Source of the DNA: Thiohalophilus sp.
GTDB taxonomy: Bacteria; Pseudomonadota; Gammaproteobacteria; UBA6429; Thiohalophilaceae
NCBI RefSeq assembly: GCF_034521165.1
Contig: NZ_JAXHMV010000008.1
Span: 558,001 to 622,000 of the forward strand
Direction of reading: 5' to 3'
Length of the DNA stretch: 64,000 bases
The translations under genes were made by a program, and so were the position numbers. The notes below the pieces were generated by a model. The model was not told the DNA's origin. It worked only from the letters and a program-made list of their open reading frames with translations, and did not search any database. Position 1 is the first letter of the stretch. Every line of letters starts with the position of its first letter. This document shows, piece by piece, positions 50,024-59,745 of the stretch.

Positions 50024-51273
50024 GCGCACCGAACCCGAACGAATTTGATCTGATCATCGTCGGCGGCGGCCTGGTCGGCGCCAGCCTGGCCTGTGCGCTG
50101 GCCGACACGCCGCTGCGTATCGCGGTGGTCGAGTCGCATCCTTTCAATGATACACAACAGCATCCCGGTTTCGACGCGCGCACTGTCGCGCTGGCTTACG
50201 GTTCGCAACAGATATTTAACGCCATGGGGGTATGGTCGGCGATCGAAGCGCAGGGGGTGACACCGATTCGGGAGATTTATGTCTCCGATCGGGGCCATGC
50301 CGGCAGTGCGCACCTGGATGCTGCTGAACAGGGACTGGCAGCGATGGGCTATGTGGCCGAGATCCGGGTGCTGGGCCAGGCGCTGTCCCGGCAACTCGAA
50401 CAGCAGGCCAACGTCACGCTGCTCTGCCCGGCCAGCGTCAAGGCCGTCCAGTTTGCGCCGACGCACGCGAAGGTGGTTTTAAACCAGGACGGCGAGCTGC
50501 GCGAGGTTAGCGCGGCGCTGGTGGTGGCCGCCGATGGCGGGGATTCGTTTATTCGTAACGACAGCGGGATTGCCACCTTCACGCTGGATTATCATCAGTC
50601 GGCGCTGATCAGCAACGTGGCCGTCGATCGGCCGCATCGCAACATTGCCTACGAACGCTTTACCGACAGTGGCCCGATGGCCCTGTTGCCCATGTGCGAT
50701 GAGCAGGGCAACGACAATGCCTTCGCCCTGGTCTGGACCCTCAAACCGGATCAGGTCGACGCGGTACAGGCATGGGACGATGCCACCTTTTTGTCACAAC
50801 TGCAGGAACGCTTTGGTGAGCGGGCCGGGCACTTTACCCGCGCCAGCCAACGGCATCTCTATCCGTTGAAATTTTTGCAAACCCGCGAGCATGTGCGTCC
50901 GCGCCTGGCGGTGATCGGCAATGCCGCGCATACCCTGCATCCGGTGGCCGGGCAGGGCTTCAACCTCGGCTTGCGCGACGTGGCGGTGTTGTCCCAGGTG
51001 CTGTCCGAGGCGCTGACGCAACAGGAAGACCTCGGCGAGCTGAGTGTGCTGCAGCGTTACGCCCGGTGGCGCCGACGGGATCATCTGCAAACCTCGCTGG
51101 CGACGGACGGCCTGGTGCGCCTGTTTTCCAATAACGTTCTGCCGCTGGCGGTGGCGCGCAATCTGGGGCTGACGCTGCTGGATATTCTGCCGCCGCTGAA
51201 AAAACAGCTGGTGCGACATGCCATGGGTTATGTCGGCAAGCTGCCGCGCCTGGCCCGGGGATTGAAACTGTGA
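50020..51273 (+). CDS. ubiH: 2-octaprenyl-6-methoxyphenol hydroxylase UbiH
   Basis: A 417-residue FAD monooxygenase of ubiquinone synthesis. It has the GxGxxG-type motif in IIVGGGLVGASLA, the ADGG/DG motif in VVAADGGDS, and GNAAHTLHPVAGQGFNLGLRD for the second FAD site. It shares overlaps with pepP and ubiI, so the three are co-translated. With coq7 and ubiI it forms the set of ring hydroxylases. Confidence 0.92.
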   Translation: MSAPNPNEFDLIIVGGGLVGASLACALADTPLRIAVVESHPFNDTQQHPGFDARTVALAYGSQQIFNAMGVWSAIEAQGVTPIREIYVSDRGHAGSAHLDAAEQGLAAMGYVAEIRVLGQALSRQLEQQANVTLLCPASVKAVQFAPTHAKVVLNQDGELREVSAALVVAADGGDSFIRNDSGIATFTLDYHQSALISNVAVDRPHRNIAYERFTDSGPMALLPMCDEQGNDNAFALVWTLKPDQVDAVQAWDDATFLSQLQERFGERAGHFTRASQRHLYPLKFLQTREHVRPRLAVIGNAAHTLHPVAGQGFNLGLRDVAVLSQVLSEALTQQEDLGELSVLQRYARWRRRDHLQTSLATDGLVRLFSNNVLPLAVARNLGLTLLDILPPLKKQLVRHAMGYVGKLPRLARGLKL

Positions 51274-52463
51274 GCCGCGATTATGATCTGATCATCGTCG
51301 GCGGCAGCATGGTCGGCGCCAGCCTGGCCTGTGCCCTGGCCGATACCCCGTTGCGGATTGCGCTGCTCGATGCGCAGCGCTTCGAGGCTGACTGGCCGGA
51401 CGACGGCTTCGATCTGCGGGTCAGTGCCATCACTCGCGCCAGCGAAGCATTTTTACAACAGTTGGATGCCTGGCCCGGTGATCACGGCGAGCGGGTCAGT
51501 CCGTTTCGCGAGATGCATGTCTGGGATGCCAGCGGCGATGGCGTGATTCATTTCGACAGTGCGGAACTGGGCGAGGCGACGCTGGGGCACATTGTCGAGA
51601 ACCGTGTTCTGATAAAAAGTCTGCATCGGCAAATCGCTGAAGCAGACAATATCGATTATCTGGCCCCGGTGACCCCGGCGGCGATCGAATTCGACGACCA
51701 ACAGGTGCGCCTGAGCCTGGAAGCGGGTGAACCGTTGACGGCGAAGTTGCTGGTCGGTGCCGACGGCGGCAATTCATGGGTACGTCGCCAGGTCGGTATC
51801 GGCGTGCGTGGCTGGGATTACGATCAGGCCGCGCTGGTCACGTACGTGAAAACCGAACAGTTTCATCGCGAGACGGCCTGGCAACGTTTCATGCCCGACG
51901 GGCCGCTGGCGTTTTTGCCGTTGAGCGACGGATACAGTTCGATTGTCTGGTCCACCTCGCCACAACAGGCGCAGCAACTGCAAGCGATGGACGACGCCGC
52001 TTTTTGCGAGCAGCTGGCCGCCGCATTCGATTATACCCTCGGGGCGATCGAAATCTGCGGGCCGCGCGCCGTGTTCCCGCTGCGTTTTTTCGAGACCGAA
52101 CATTACATCCGGCCGCGTCTGGCGCTGGTGGGGGATGCGGCGCACACCATTCATCCGCTGGCCGGGCAGGGCGTCAACCTCGGGTTTGCCGATGCCGACT
52201 CCCTGGCGCAGGTGATCCGCGAGGCGCAACAGCAACACAAAGATATTGGTAGTTTGCCGATACTGCGCCGTTACGAGCGCTGGCGTCGTGCCGACAACCG
52301 GGCCATGTTAATGACCATGGACGGCTTCAAACGCCTGTTCGGCAGTCAGTGGGGGCCGTTGCGCTGGTTACGCAACAGCGGGCTGAATCTCACCGATCGC
52401 CTTGCCCCGCTCAAGAAAATCATCATGCGCCAGGCGATGGGTGGCCCTTCGGGCAGTGACTAG
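51270..52463 (+). CDS. ubiI: UbiI-type FAD-dependent hydroxylase
   Basis: A 397-residue paralogue of UbiH with IIVGGSMVGASLACALADTP, LVGADGGNSWVR and GDAAHTIHPLAGQGVNLGFAD. It starts with GTG inside the ubiH stop codon. Position after ubiH suggests UbiI (C5 hydroxylation). UbiF or VisC names have been used for related proteins. Confidence 0.88.
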   Translation: MSRDYDLIIVGGSMVGASLACALADTPLRIALLDAQRFEADWPDDGFDLRVSAITRASEAFLQQLDAWPGDHGERVSPFREMHVWDASGDGVIHFDSAELGEATLGHIVENRVLIKSLHRQIAEADNIDYLAPVTPAAIEFDDQQVRLSLEAGEPLTAKLLVGADGGNSWVRRQVGIGVRGWDYDQAALVTYVKTEQFHRETAWQRFMPDGPLAFLPLSDGYSSIVWSTSPQQAQQLQAMDDAAFCEQLAAAFDYTLGAIEICGPRAVFPLRFFETEHYIRPRLALVGDAAHTIHPLAGQGVNLGFADADSLAQVIREAQQQHKDIGSLPILRRYERWRRADNRAMLMTMDGFKRLFGSQWGPLRWLRNSGLNLTDRLAPLKKIIMRQAMGGPSGSD

Positions 52464-52896
52464 GTAACAGGTGCTAGGTGCTAGGTACTGGTCCTGACGA
52501 TCTCGTTGGCGAAGCCTGCATGACTTCAAGCGATCATATCGGTATATGGGCTTCTGGGAAGAACCGCGGAGTTCGCAGAGGCGCAGAGTCGCGGAGAAGT
52601 ATAGCTGGTGCCTGTCAGAGTCGTTTTCACCACGAAGTCGCGAAGACACGAAGAAAAATAGTAAGTGGTTATTACTTCGTTGCTTCGTGTCTTCGTGGTA
52701 AGTCGGTTTGTGAGTCATGTTGGCGTAGCCTGTGTGAACCCGGGTTGTTGCATCAGTATATGGGCTCTGAAATGTACGGTGCCCCGCATAGAAGAACAGA
52801 ATTTACCGCACTGTGATGCTACTTTCGAGCGATAAGGAAGTTCTTGTATCGTTCTCCTCTGCGTCTTTGCGCCTCTGCGAACTCTGCGTTATTTTC
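52462..52896. repeat. K arm, then an A pair nested inside a B pair
   Basis: A K-type left arm (52462-52493, GGTGCTAGGTGCTAGG) follows ubiI. Outer B arms lie at 52563-52599 and 52852-52896; an A pair (52628-52657 and 52676-52702) is nested inside. The 540-base gap has no gene. Confidence 0.82.
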
Positions 52897-53001
52897 CAGT
52901 TAATCTGATAATCGACGGGTGCTAAATTCTGCCGGCCCGGCTTTGCAAAGCCTTTGTAAACCCTTAATATCCTTATCTATCATACGAATTTGTGATCGCT
53001 T

Positions 53002-54219
53002 ATGGATCCCCTTGATATTGCCGCGGTGTTGCTGGTGCTGATGGCGGGGTTTGCGTTTTTGAATGAACGCTATCTGCGCTTGCCGATCATGCTGGGACTG
53101 GTGCTGATGGCCTTGTTGTGGTCGTTGGCGCTGGGGATCGGGACCGAGGCGGGCGGGCCGGCGGTGCAGGCGCAGCTCTGGCTGCGGGGGCATGCGGTGT
53201 ATGAACCGCTGGTGTCGGGGTTGCTGGGCCTGTTGTTGTTTGCCGGCGCCCTGCGCCTGAATCTGGCGGATCTGGCCAGACAAACCTGGGTCGTTCTGGC
53301 ACTGGTTATCCTGGGTGTGGGCGTGTCGGTGTTCCTGGTCGGGACGCTTGGCTGGATCATTCTGGCCGGTCTCGGCATCACCTTACCCTGGCTATACGGT
53401 TTGTTGTTCGGTGCGTTGATCGCACCGACCGATCCGGTGCTGGTGCGGGGTTTGTTGACGCGGGTTCGTGTTGCGCCCGAGTTGCAGCATCGCATGGCGG
53501 GTGAGTCGGTGCTTGCCGGCGGCCTGGCGGTGGTGCTGTTCGTGTTGCTGATGGCCATGGTTGCGCCCGGCGGGATGGCGATAACTGATCGGGTACTCTG
53601 GCAGGTGGGGGGCAGCCTGTTGTTCGGCCTGCTTATCGGACTGGCGGCTTATCGCCTGTTACGGCATGTGGACCATTACCAGGTGGAAGTGCTGATTCTG
53701 CTGGCGCTGGTGGCCGGGGCGCTGGTACTGGCCGGGCACGGGGCGTTGTCCGGGCCGTTGACCTTGCTGGCCGCCGGGCTCGTGCTGGGCAATCATGGCA
53801 CTTTACTGGCCATGAGCGAGAAGTCGCGCCGGCATTTGCACGATTTCTGGGAGTTGATCGGCGGGCTGGTTAGCGCGGCATTGTTCGTTCTGCTCGCCCT
53901 GGAAGTGATGCTGCCCGGTTTTCGCATGGAATACCTGCTGGCGGCGCTGGCGATTCTGCCGCTGGTGTTGCTGGGCCGTTTTATCGCCATGGGCTTACCG
54001 GTCACCGTATTGCGCCGTTTTCGCGCCCAGGCACCGGGTTCGGTTCAGATCATGACCTGGGGTGGCGTGCGCGGAGGAATCAGTATTGCGCTGGTGTTGT
54101 CTCTGCCGCCCGGCGAGGCGCGCGAGGCGCTGGTACTGGTGAGTGCGGTTGTTCTGTTGTTTGCCGTTGTGGTGCAGGGTTTGACCTTTCGCTCACTGGT
54201 TCGCCATATCGGAGACTGA
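53002..54219 (+). CDS. CPA1-type cation:proton antiporter homologue
   Basis: A 405-residue membrane protein with about 11-12 helices and the CPA1 motifs APTDP (141-145) and TWGGVRGG (352-359). The family's essential ND pair after ES is replaced: GESVLAGG (167-174) has A172-G173. That pair binds the ion in known members, so transport may be lost or altered. No regulatory tail is present. Confidence 0.85.
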   Translation: MDPLDIAAVLLVLMAGFAFLNERYLRLPIMLGLVLMALLWSLALGIGTEAGGPAVQAQLWLRGHAVYEPLVSGLLGLLLFAGALRLNLADLARQTWVVLALVILGVGVSVFLVGTLGWIILAGLGITLPWLYGLLFGALIAPTDPVLVRGLLTRVRVAPELQHRMAGESVLAGGLAVVLFVLLMAMVAPGGMAITDRVLWQVGGSLLFGLLIGLAAYRLLRHVDHYQVEVLILLALVAGALVLAGHGALSGPLTLLAAGLVLGNHGTLLAMSEKSRRHLHDFWELIGGLVSAALFVLLALEVMLPGFRMEYLLAALAILPLVLLGRFIAMGLPVTVLRRFRAQAPGSVQIMTWGGVRGGISIALVLSLPPGEAREALVLVSAVVLLFAVVVQGLTFRSLVRHIGD

Positions 54220-54304
54220 CAGGGTTTACCGGCCGCCCGGGCCGTTATGCGTGTTGCAGCCAGGATTTTTCGCTGTTCCCGAATCGATGCCTGTTGCTTT
54301 TGCA

Positions 54305-54323
54305 AATGATAATTATTATCATT
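54305..54323. promoter_or_regulatory. Fur box
   Basis: AATGATAATTATTATCATT is a perfect 9-1-9 inverted repeat and contains GATAAT-N-ATTATC, the core Fur consensus. It ends 41 bases before the fbpA start codon, so iron repression of the transporter is expected. Confidence 0.85.
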
Positions 54324-54364
54324 CAAATAAACAGGCATTCTATTTATATATAGGTGGGAGAATT

Positions 54365-55363
54365 ATGAAATCACGTCTTTTACTCGTATTTTTAGCAGGG
54401 CTTTTCTCCCTGCAGGCACTGGCGGCCGATCCGCTGGTGATCTACTCCGGCCGCTCGGACAAATTCGTCAAGCCGGTGGTCGAGGCGTTTGAAAAAGAGA
54501 CCGGCATCCAGGTGCTGCTGCATGCCGGGGGATCCACCACCTTGCTGAACAAGCTCAGACTGGAAGGCGCGCGGACCGACGCGGATCTGTATATCAGCAA
54601 CGATGCCGGCAATCTGCAAAAAGGCAGCGAGATGGGACTGTTTCGGCCGGTTCCCGAGTCGATCGCCGGTGTGATTCCCGCCAACTTCCGGGCGCCGGAT
54701 AACACCTGGCTGGGACTCTCGGCGCGGGCCCGGATGCTGGTCGCCAACAGCGAACAGTCGGAAACAGACTTCGTCAAATCGGTGTTTGATCTGGCCGATC
54801 CGCGCCTGGAAGGCAAGCTGGCCATCACCCACAGCGGCAACGAAAGCTATATCGCCGGGGTGACCGTCTACATGCTGGCGGCGGGCGAAGAGGTCACCGG
54901 TGACTGGCTGCAGGGCATGAAGGATAATGTGGATGGCAGCGTGTTTAACAAGCACAGCAAGATTGTTAACGCGGTTGCGGACGGTAAAAAGGCGATCGGG
55001 CTGGTCAATCACTATTACATCTATCGCCATCTGGATCAGCATCCTGACGCGCCCCTGAAGGTGATTATTCCGGACCAGGGTAAAGACGGCATGGGCGTGG
55101 CCTGGAACGTGGCTGGTATTGCCATGAGTCGCCACAGCCAGAAAGTCGAGGCGGCGGAAAAATTCGTGGCCTTTGCCGCTTCCGAACAGGGCCAGAAGCT
55201 GTTCGCCGAGGTCAATCGGGAATATCCGACGCGTCCGGGTGTCCCGGCTGCCGATGAAGTGCCGCCGCTGGATTCCTACAAGGTGGCCGATGTGCCAATG
55301 GCGCGTCTGGGGGAAATGCGCAATGCCACGCTGGATCTGATCGAAGAAGTCGGCATGCCGTAA
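54365..55363 (+). CDS. fbpA: Iron(III) ABC transporter substrate-binding protein
   Basis: A 332-residue periplasmic protein with a signal peptide (about 1-20, ending ALAA). It starts DPLVIYSGRSDKFVKPVVEAFEK and has the NHYYIYRHL tyrosine pair that holds Fe(III) in FbpA/IdiA-type proteins. The start at 54365 gives the normal leader. The Fur box upstream supports an iron role. The permease follows. Confidence 0.93.
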   Translation: MKSRLLLVFLAGLFSLQALAADPLVIYSGRSDKFVKPVVEAFEKETGIQVLLHAGGSTTLLNKLRLEGARTDADLYISNDAGNLQKGSEMGLFRPVPESIAGVIPANFRAPDNTWLGLSARARMLVANSEQSETDFVKSVFDLADPRLEGKLAITHSGNESYIAGVTVYMLAAGEEVTGDWLQGMKDNVDGSVFNKHSKIVNAVADGKKAIGLVNHYYIYRHLDQHPDAPLKVIIPDQGKDGMGVAWNVAGIAMSRHSQKVEAAEKFVAFAASEQGQKLFAEVNREYPTRPGVPAADEVPPLDSYKVADVPMARLGEMRNATLDLIEEVGMP

Positions 55364-55462
55364 TTCGGTTAGCCTTGCGGTAACGGATCGCCGTTAGCGC
55401 GACAGCTGTTTTTATCCGGCTGCCCGGTATCCCGGGCGGCAACTTAATTTAATCCAGCCTGT

Positions 55463-57076
55463 TTGAAGATCGCCGATTTGAGTGCCACACAAACCGTTAC
55501 TCTGCCGCTGTTTAACACCCGCCTGACCCTGCGCGGCGCCCTGTCGCTACTGGTGGTGTTGCTGGCGGCGATTCCTCTGGTGTTTGTCATCTACAGCAGT
55601 CTGCAGCTGGACAGTGAAGGCTGGGCCGGCCTGTGGAGCAGTCGGTTGCCGGGGCTGTTATGGAATACCCTGTCCCTGTCGGTACTGGTCGGTGTCGGCA
55701 GCATGGTGCTGGGCGTCTCCGCCGCCTGGTGGATTACCCGGCGGGAATTTCCGGGCCGGCGGCTTGCCATCTGGTTGATGGTCCTGCCCCTGACCATACC
55801 CACCTATGTGTTTGCGCATATCTATACCACCCTGTTCGATGATGACGGCTGGATCGGCCAGGCCTGGCAATGGCTGTTTGGCGAGGCGGTGGCAATACCG
55901 GATCTCTTCAATGTAGTGGGGGTCGGTTTTATTCTCACTCTGGCCGGCTTTTCCTATGTGTTTTTGCTGGTGCAGGACTCCCTGTCCCGCTCCCAGCAAA
56001 ACCTGGAAGAGGCGGCCCGCATTCAGGGGGCGCGCCCGGCCCAGGTCTTCTGGCGGGTTAATCTGCCGTTGATGCGCCCGGCGATTGCCGCGGGTCTGGC
56101 GCTGGTGGTGCTGCATGTGCTGTCCGATTTTGGCGCGGTCAGCATGATGCGTTATCAGACGTTTACCCTGAGTATTTACCTGCAGATGACCGGGCGCTTT
56201 GATTACAACGCGGCGGCCGGGTTGTCCCTGGTGCTGGTCTCCCTGAGCCTGACGTTTTTGATCCTGGAGCGCTTCTTTCGTAACCGGCAGCGTTACTACG
56301 GCACGGCGCAGGCCAAACGCTATACCGCCCGTCGGGCCACCCGCTTCGAGATCGTCGCGATCTGGTTCTGGCTGGGCCTGATCGCCCTGTTTGCCTTTGT
56401 CCTGCCGATTCTCTGGATGCTGATCTGGAGCTGGGAGGCCTGGATGCAGGATCTCATCAGCGACCGGTTCTGGGGTTATGTGGGGAACTCGCTGCTGGTC
56501 AGCGTGCTGGCCGCGAGCCTGACCGTGGTGGTGGCGTTGCCGGTGGCGCTTTATCACGCGCGGGAACGCAGCTGGTTGAGTCAGACCTATCTGCATGTCT
56601 CCAGCGTCGGCTTTGTGCTGCCCGGGCCGGTGATCGCGCTGGGCATCCTGGCCTTTGTCCTGAGCCAGGTGGATATTCTCTACGGCAGCCTGGCGGTGCT
56701 GGTGATCGCCATGCTGATCCGTTTTCTGCCGCTGGCCATCCAGGCCCAGGAAGCGGCGGCCCAGCAACTGACGCCCTCAATGGAAGAGGCCGCGCGCAGT
56801 CTCGGCGCCGGGACCTTCGAAAATCTGCGCCGCATCATACTGCCGATGATCCGCGGTGGCATGATCAGCGCCTGGGTGCTGGTGTTCATCGACACCCTCA
56901 AGGAATTGCCCGCCACCCTGATCCTGCGACCGACCGGCTTCGACACCCTGCCGGTACGCATCTGGATCGAAGCCAGCGAGGAAATGCTCGAACACGCGGC
57001 CCCCGCCGCCCTGATGCTGGTCATCGGCACCCTGCCGGTGCTCTGGTTCCTCATGCGCCCGGTCAAACAGCGCTGA
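55463..57076 (+). CDS. fbpB: Iron(III) ABC transporter permease
   Basis: A 537-residue fused permease with about 12 helices and two EAA-type loops (LEEAARIQGARPAQVFWRV about 185-205, and MEEAARSLGAGTFENLRRI about 440-458) that contact the ATPase. This is the FbpB/HitB layout. The start is TTG at 55463 with no clear ribosome binding site. No ATPase gene (fbpC) follows in the window. Confidence 0.9.
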   Translation: MKIADLSATQTVTLPLFNTRLTLRGALSLLVVLLAAIPLVFVIYSSLQLDSEGWAGLWSSRLPGLLWNTLSLSVLVGVGSMVLGVSAAWWITRREFPGRRLAIWLMVLPLTIPTYVFAHIYTTLFDDDGWIGQAWQWLFGEAVAIPDLFNVVGVGFILTLAGFSYVFLLVQDSLSRSQQNLEEAARIQGARPAQVFWRVNLPLMRPAIAAGLALVVLHVLSDFGAVSMMRYQTFTLSIYLQMTGRFDYNAAAGLSLVLVSLSLTFLILERFFRNRQRYYGTAQAKRYTARRATRFEIVAIWFWLGLIALFAFVLPILWMLIWSWEAWMQDLISDRFWGYVGNSLLVSVLAASLTVVVALPVALYHARERSWLSQTYLHVSSVGFVLPGPVIALGILAFVLSQVDILYGSLAVLVIAMLIRFLPLAIQAQEAAAQQLTPSMEEAARSLGAGTFENLRRIILPMIRGGMISAWVLVFIDTLKELPATLILRPTGFDTLPVRIWIEASEEMLEHAAPAALMLVIGTLPVLWFLMRPVKQR

Positions 57077-57103
57077 GCGGGATTTTTCAGGCGCTCTGGA
57101 AAA

Positions 57104-57322
57104 AAACGCAAAGGGCGCAAAGACGCAAAGGACGCAGAGAAAATATATTGTGTAATCTCTTGAGTAACACTTCCGTACCTGGAGAATTTTCCCGCATCAG
57201 GTGGCTTAATTTATTGATGTGTAATCAAAGAATTGTGCGATATCAAGTCGCAATAACAAACCAGATGAGCGACTAAAAAACCTCTGCGATCTTTGCGTCT
57301 TTGCGTCCTTCGCGTTACTTCC
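57104..57322. repeat. C-family inverted-arm repeat after fbpB
   Basis: Left arm 57104-57142 (CGCAAAG units) and right arm 57281-57322, with a gene-free loop of about 140 bases. Confidence 0.82.
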
Positions 57323-57430
57323 ACCATTACTATCTACTGCAAAGACCCAATAAATATCACCGGTATTTCCCCAAATTCACCTTGGCTTCTCTTGCTCAAC
57401 CCGTTAAGATCACACTATAAGCCACTACCC

Positions 57431-57590
57431 TGTGGGAGAGTGCAGGCTTGACCTGCCGCCGAAGGCGCAACCGCCCGGAATCGCTCAGGCAAAAGGACCG
57501 CGGGGAATAAGGCTGACTCTGGAGAGACCTCGATATGCGGGGCACCGAAGGGGCTGAAGCTCTCAGGTGAAAGGACAGAGGGGCGAAACA
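57431..57590 (+). ncRNA. Tandem glycine riboswitch
   Basis: Two glycine aptamers in a row. Aptamer 1 (about 57431-57506) has GGGAGAGTG, GCCGCCGAAGGCGCAA and CTCAGGCAAAAGGACCG. Aptamer 2 (about 57517-57585) has CTCTGGAGAGA, CACCGAAGGGG and CTCTCAGGTGAAAGGACAGAG. It precedes lipA-gcvT-gcvH-gcvPA-tpx-gcvPB, so glycine turns on its own cleavage system. Confidence 0.95.
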
Positions 57591-57623
57591 AAGCAGCTAA
57601 CTGCTTATGTTTCGCCCTTTTTT
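57581..57623 (+). terminator. Glycine riboswitch expression platform
   Basis: GGGCGAAACA (57581-57590) pairs with TGTTTCGCCC (57608-57617), followed by T6. The stem begins at the end of aptamer 2, so glycine binding can block its formation. Confidence 0.8.
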
Positions 57624-57654
57624 ATTTTCACCAGTTAAAGGTTGACCGGGCACC

Positions 57655-58578
57655 ATGAGCGATAAAGTCATTCCAGTTTTCGATTTCTCCCACGAGCCGA
57701 ATGCCGGGCGTATGCCCCAGTGGATTCGCCAGCCGCTCGGTAATCACGTCAATTATTCCCACACAGCGCGCAGCGTGCACAGCAATACCCTGCACACCGT
57801 GTGCGAGGAAGCCCGTTGTCCCAATCGCGGCGAGTGCTGGAGCCAGGGCACGGCCACGTTCATGCTGCTGGGCGATACCTGCACCCGCGCCTGCGGTTTT
57901 TGCGCGGTCAAGACCGGCCGTCCCGGCTGGTTCGACGATCAGGAGCCGGAGCGCATTGCCGCGGCTGTGCGCGACATGGGGCTCGACTACGTGGTTCTGA
58001 CCTCGGTCAATCGTGACGACATGGCCGACGGCGGTGCCACCATCTATGCTGAAACCGTCAAGGCACTGCGGCGCGACAAGCCGGCGATCGGCGTCGAGCT
58101 GCTGACCCCCGATTTTCATCGCTGTCAGGAACAGTCCATCGAGATTATGAACGCCGCGCTGCGCCAGGCGGTGCATCCGAGCAGCGAACTGCAGATGGTC
58201 TGGGGGCATAACGTGGAGACAGTCCCGTCACTGTATAAACAGGTACGCAAGGGTTCCAGTTATGAACGCTCGCTGGAGATGCTGCGCCTGGCCGCTCTGC
58301 AGCCGGGTGTCGAAGCCAAGTCCGCCATCATGCTCGGCCTCGGCGAAAGCCGCGAGGAAGTGCTGCAGGTATTGCGCGATCTGCGCGAGGTCGGCGTCAG
58401 CCGCATCGCCATCGGTCAGTACCTGCGCCCCAGCCGCTATCACCTGGCGGTCAAGCGCTATCTGTCGCCGGCCGAGTTTGACGACTATGGCAAACAGGCC
58501 CGGGCGCTGGGCTTTGGCTGGGTCAAGTCCGGCCCCATGGTGCGTTCTTCCTATCATGCCGAAGAACAGCAGAACTGA
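57655..58578 (+). CDS. lipA: Lipoyl synthase
   Basis: A 307-residue radical SAM enzyme that inserts two sulfurs into octanoyl-GcvH and other lipoyl proteins. The auxiliary cluster cysteines are C50, C55 and C61 (CEEARCPNRGEC), and the SAM cluster is C76-C80-C83 (CTRACGFC). It is first in the operon under the glycine riboswitch, before GcvH, its substrate protein. The middle (NAALRQAVHPSSEL) is slightly longer than usual. Confidence 0.9.
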   Translation: MSDKVIPVFDFSHEPNAGRMPQWIRQPLGNHVNYSHTARSVHSNTLHTVCEEARCPNRGECWSQGTATFMLLGDTCTRACGFCAVKTGRPGWFDDQEPERIAAAVRDMGLDYVVLTSVNRDDMADGGATIYAETVKALRRDKPAIGVELLTPDFHRCQEQSIEIMNAALRQAVHPSSELQMVWGHNVETVPSLYKQVRKGSSYERSLEMLRLAALQPGVEAKSAIMLGLGESREEVLQVLRDLREVGVSRIAIGQYLRPSRYHLAVKRYLSPAEFDDYGKQARALGFGWVKSGPMVRSSYHAEEQQN

Positions 58579-58623
58579 TTTTTCTGTTCTTTCTTTTTAT
58601 CTGATTCAAGAGTAACCAGGCTT

Positions 58624-59715
58624 ATGGGTAACCGTACTCCGCTATACGAAGAACACCTTCGCGCCAACGCCAAGATGGTCGATTTTGGCGGCTGGGACAT
58701 GCCGATCAACTACGGCTCGCAGATCGAGGAGCATCATCAGGTGCGCCGTGACGCGGGCATGTTCGATGTCTCGCACATGACCATCGTCGATCTGAGCGGC
58801 GAAAAGGTAAAACCGTTTTTGCAGTATCTGCTGGCCAACAATGTCGACAAGCTCAAGACTGCCGGCAAGGCCCTGTATACCTGCATGCTCAACGAGCAGG
58901 GCGGGGTGATTGACGATCTGATCGTCTATTATCTGGATGATACGTTTTACCGCATGGTGGTTAACGCCGCGACCCGCGACAAGGATCTGGCCTGGATCGA
59001 AAAACAGGCCGCCGCTTTCGAGGTCAGCGTCACTGAGCGCGACGAGATGGCGATGATCGCGGTTCAGGGCCCCAATGCCCGCGACAAGGCCCATCAGGTG
59101 CTGGGGGGCGAGGCCGCCGACAAACTGGGTGACATGAAACCGTTTGTCATGCGCGAGCTGGGCGAGTTCAAGGTCGCGCGCACCGGTTATACCGGCGAGG
59201 ACGGCTATGAAATTATTCTGCCGGCGAATCAGGCGGCCGGTTTCTGGCAACAACTGGTCGAGGCCGGTGTCAAACCGACCGGTCTGGGTGCGCGCGATAC
59301 GCTGCGTCTGGAAGCCGGCATGAATCTGTACGGCCATGATATGGATGAGAACACCACGCCGCTGGAGTCCGGCCTGAGCTGGACCGTGGCCTGGGAGCCG
59401 GAAGATCGGGACTTTATTGGCCGCGCCGCCATTGCCAGACAGAAGGCCGACGGCGTCAAACACAAGCTGGTCGGGCTGGTGCTCGAGGATCGCGGCGTGT
59501 TGCGCGATCATCAGAAGGTGATTGTCGACGGCAATGAGGCCGGCGAAATCACCAGCGGCAGTTTTTCTCCGACCCTGGGCAAGTCGATCGCCTTTGCCCG
59601 GGTTCCGGCCTCGGTCGACACGCATTGCCAGGTGGATGTACGCGGTAAGCCGTTGACCGCCCGGGTTGTCAAGCCGCCGTTTGTGCGTAACGGCAAAGCC
59701 TGTATCGACGTTTAA
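58624..59715 (+). CDS. gcvT: Glycine cleavage system T protein
   Basis: A 363-residue aminomethyltransferase that moves the C1 unit from lipoylated GcvH to tetrahydrofolate and releases ammonia. It has TPLYEEHLRANAKMVDFGGW, MFDVSHM and the tetrahydrofolate-site region TGYTGEDGYE. Confidence 0.96.
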   Translation: MGNRTPLYEEHLRANAKMVDFGGWDMPINYGSQIEEHHQVRRDAGMFDVSHMTIVDLSGEKVKPFLQYLLANNVDKLKTAGKALYTCMLNEQGGVIDDLIVYYLDDTFYRMVVNAATRDKDLAWIEKQAAAFEVSVTERDEMAMIAVQGPNARDKAHQVLGGEAADKLGDMKPFVMRELGEFKVARTGYTGEDGYEIILPANQAAGFWQQLVEAGVKPTGLGARDTLRLEAGMNLYGHDMDENTTPLESGLSWTVAWEPEDRDFIGRAAIARQKADGVKHKLVGLVLEDRGVLRDHQKVIVDGNEAGEITSGSFSPTLGKSIAFARVPASVDTHCQVDVRGKPLTARVVKPPFVRNGKACIDV

Positions 59716-59745
59716 GTATTCAGAACATTTCAGAGGATAAAAATC

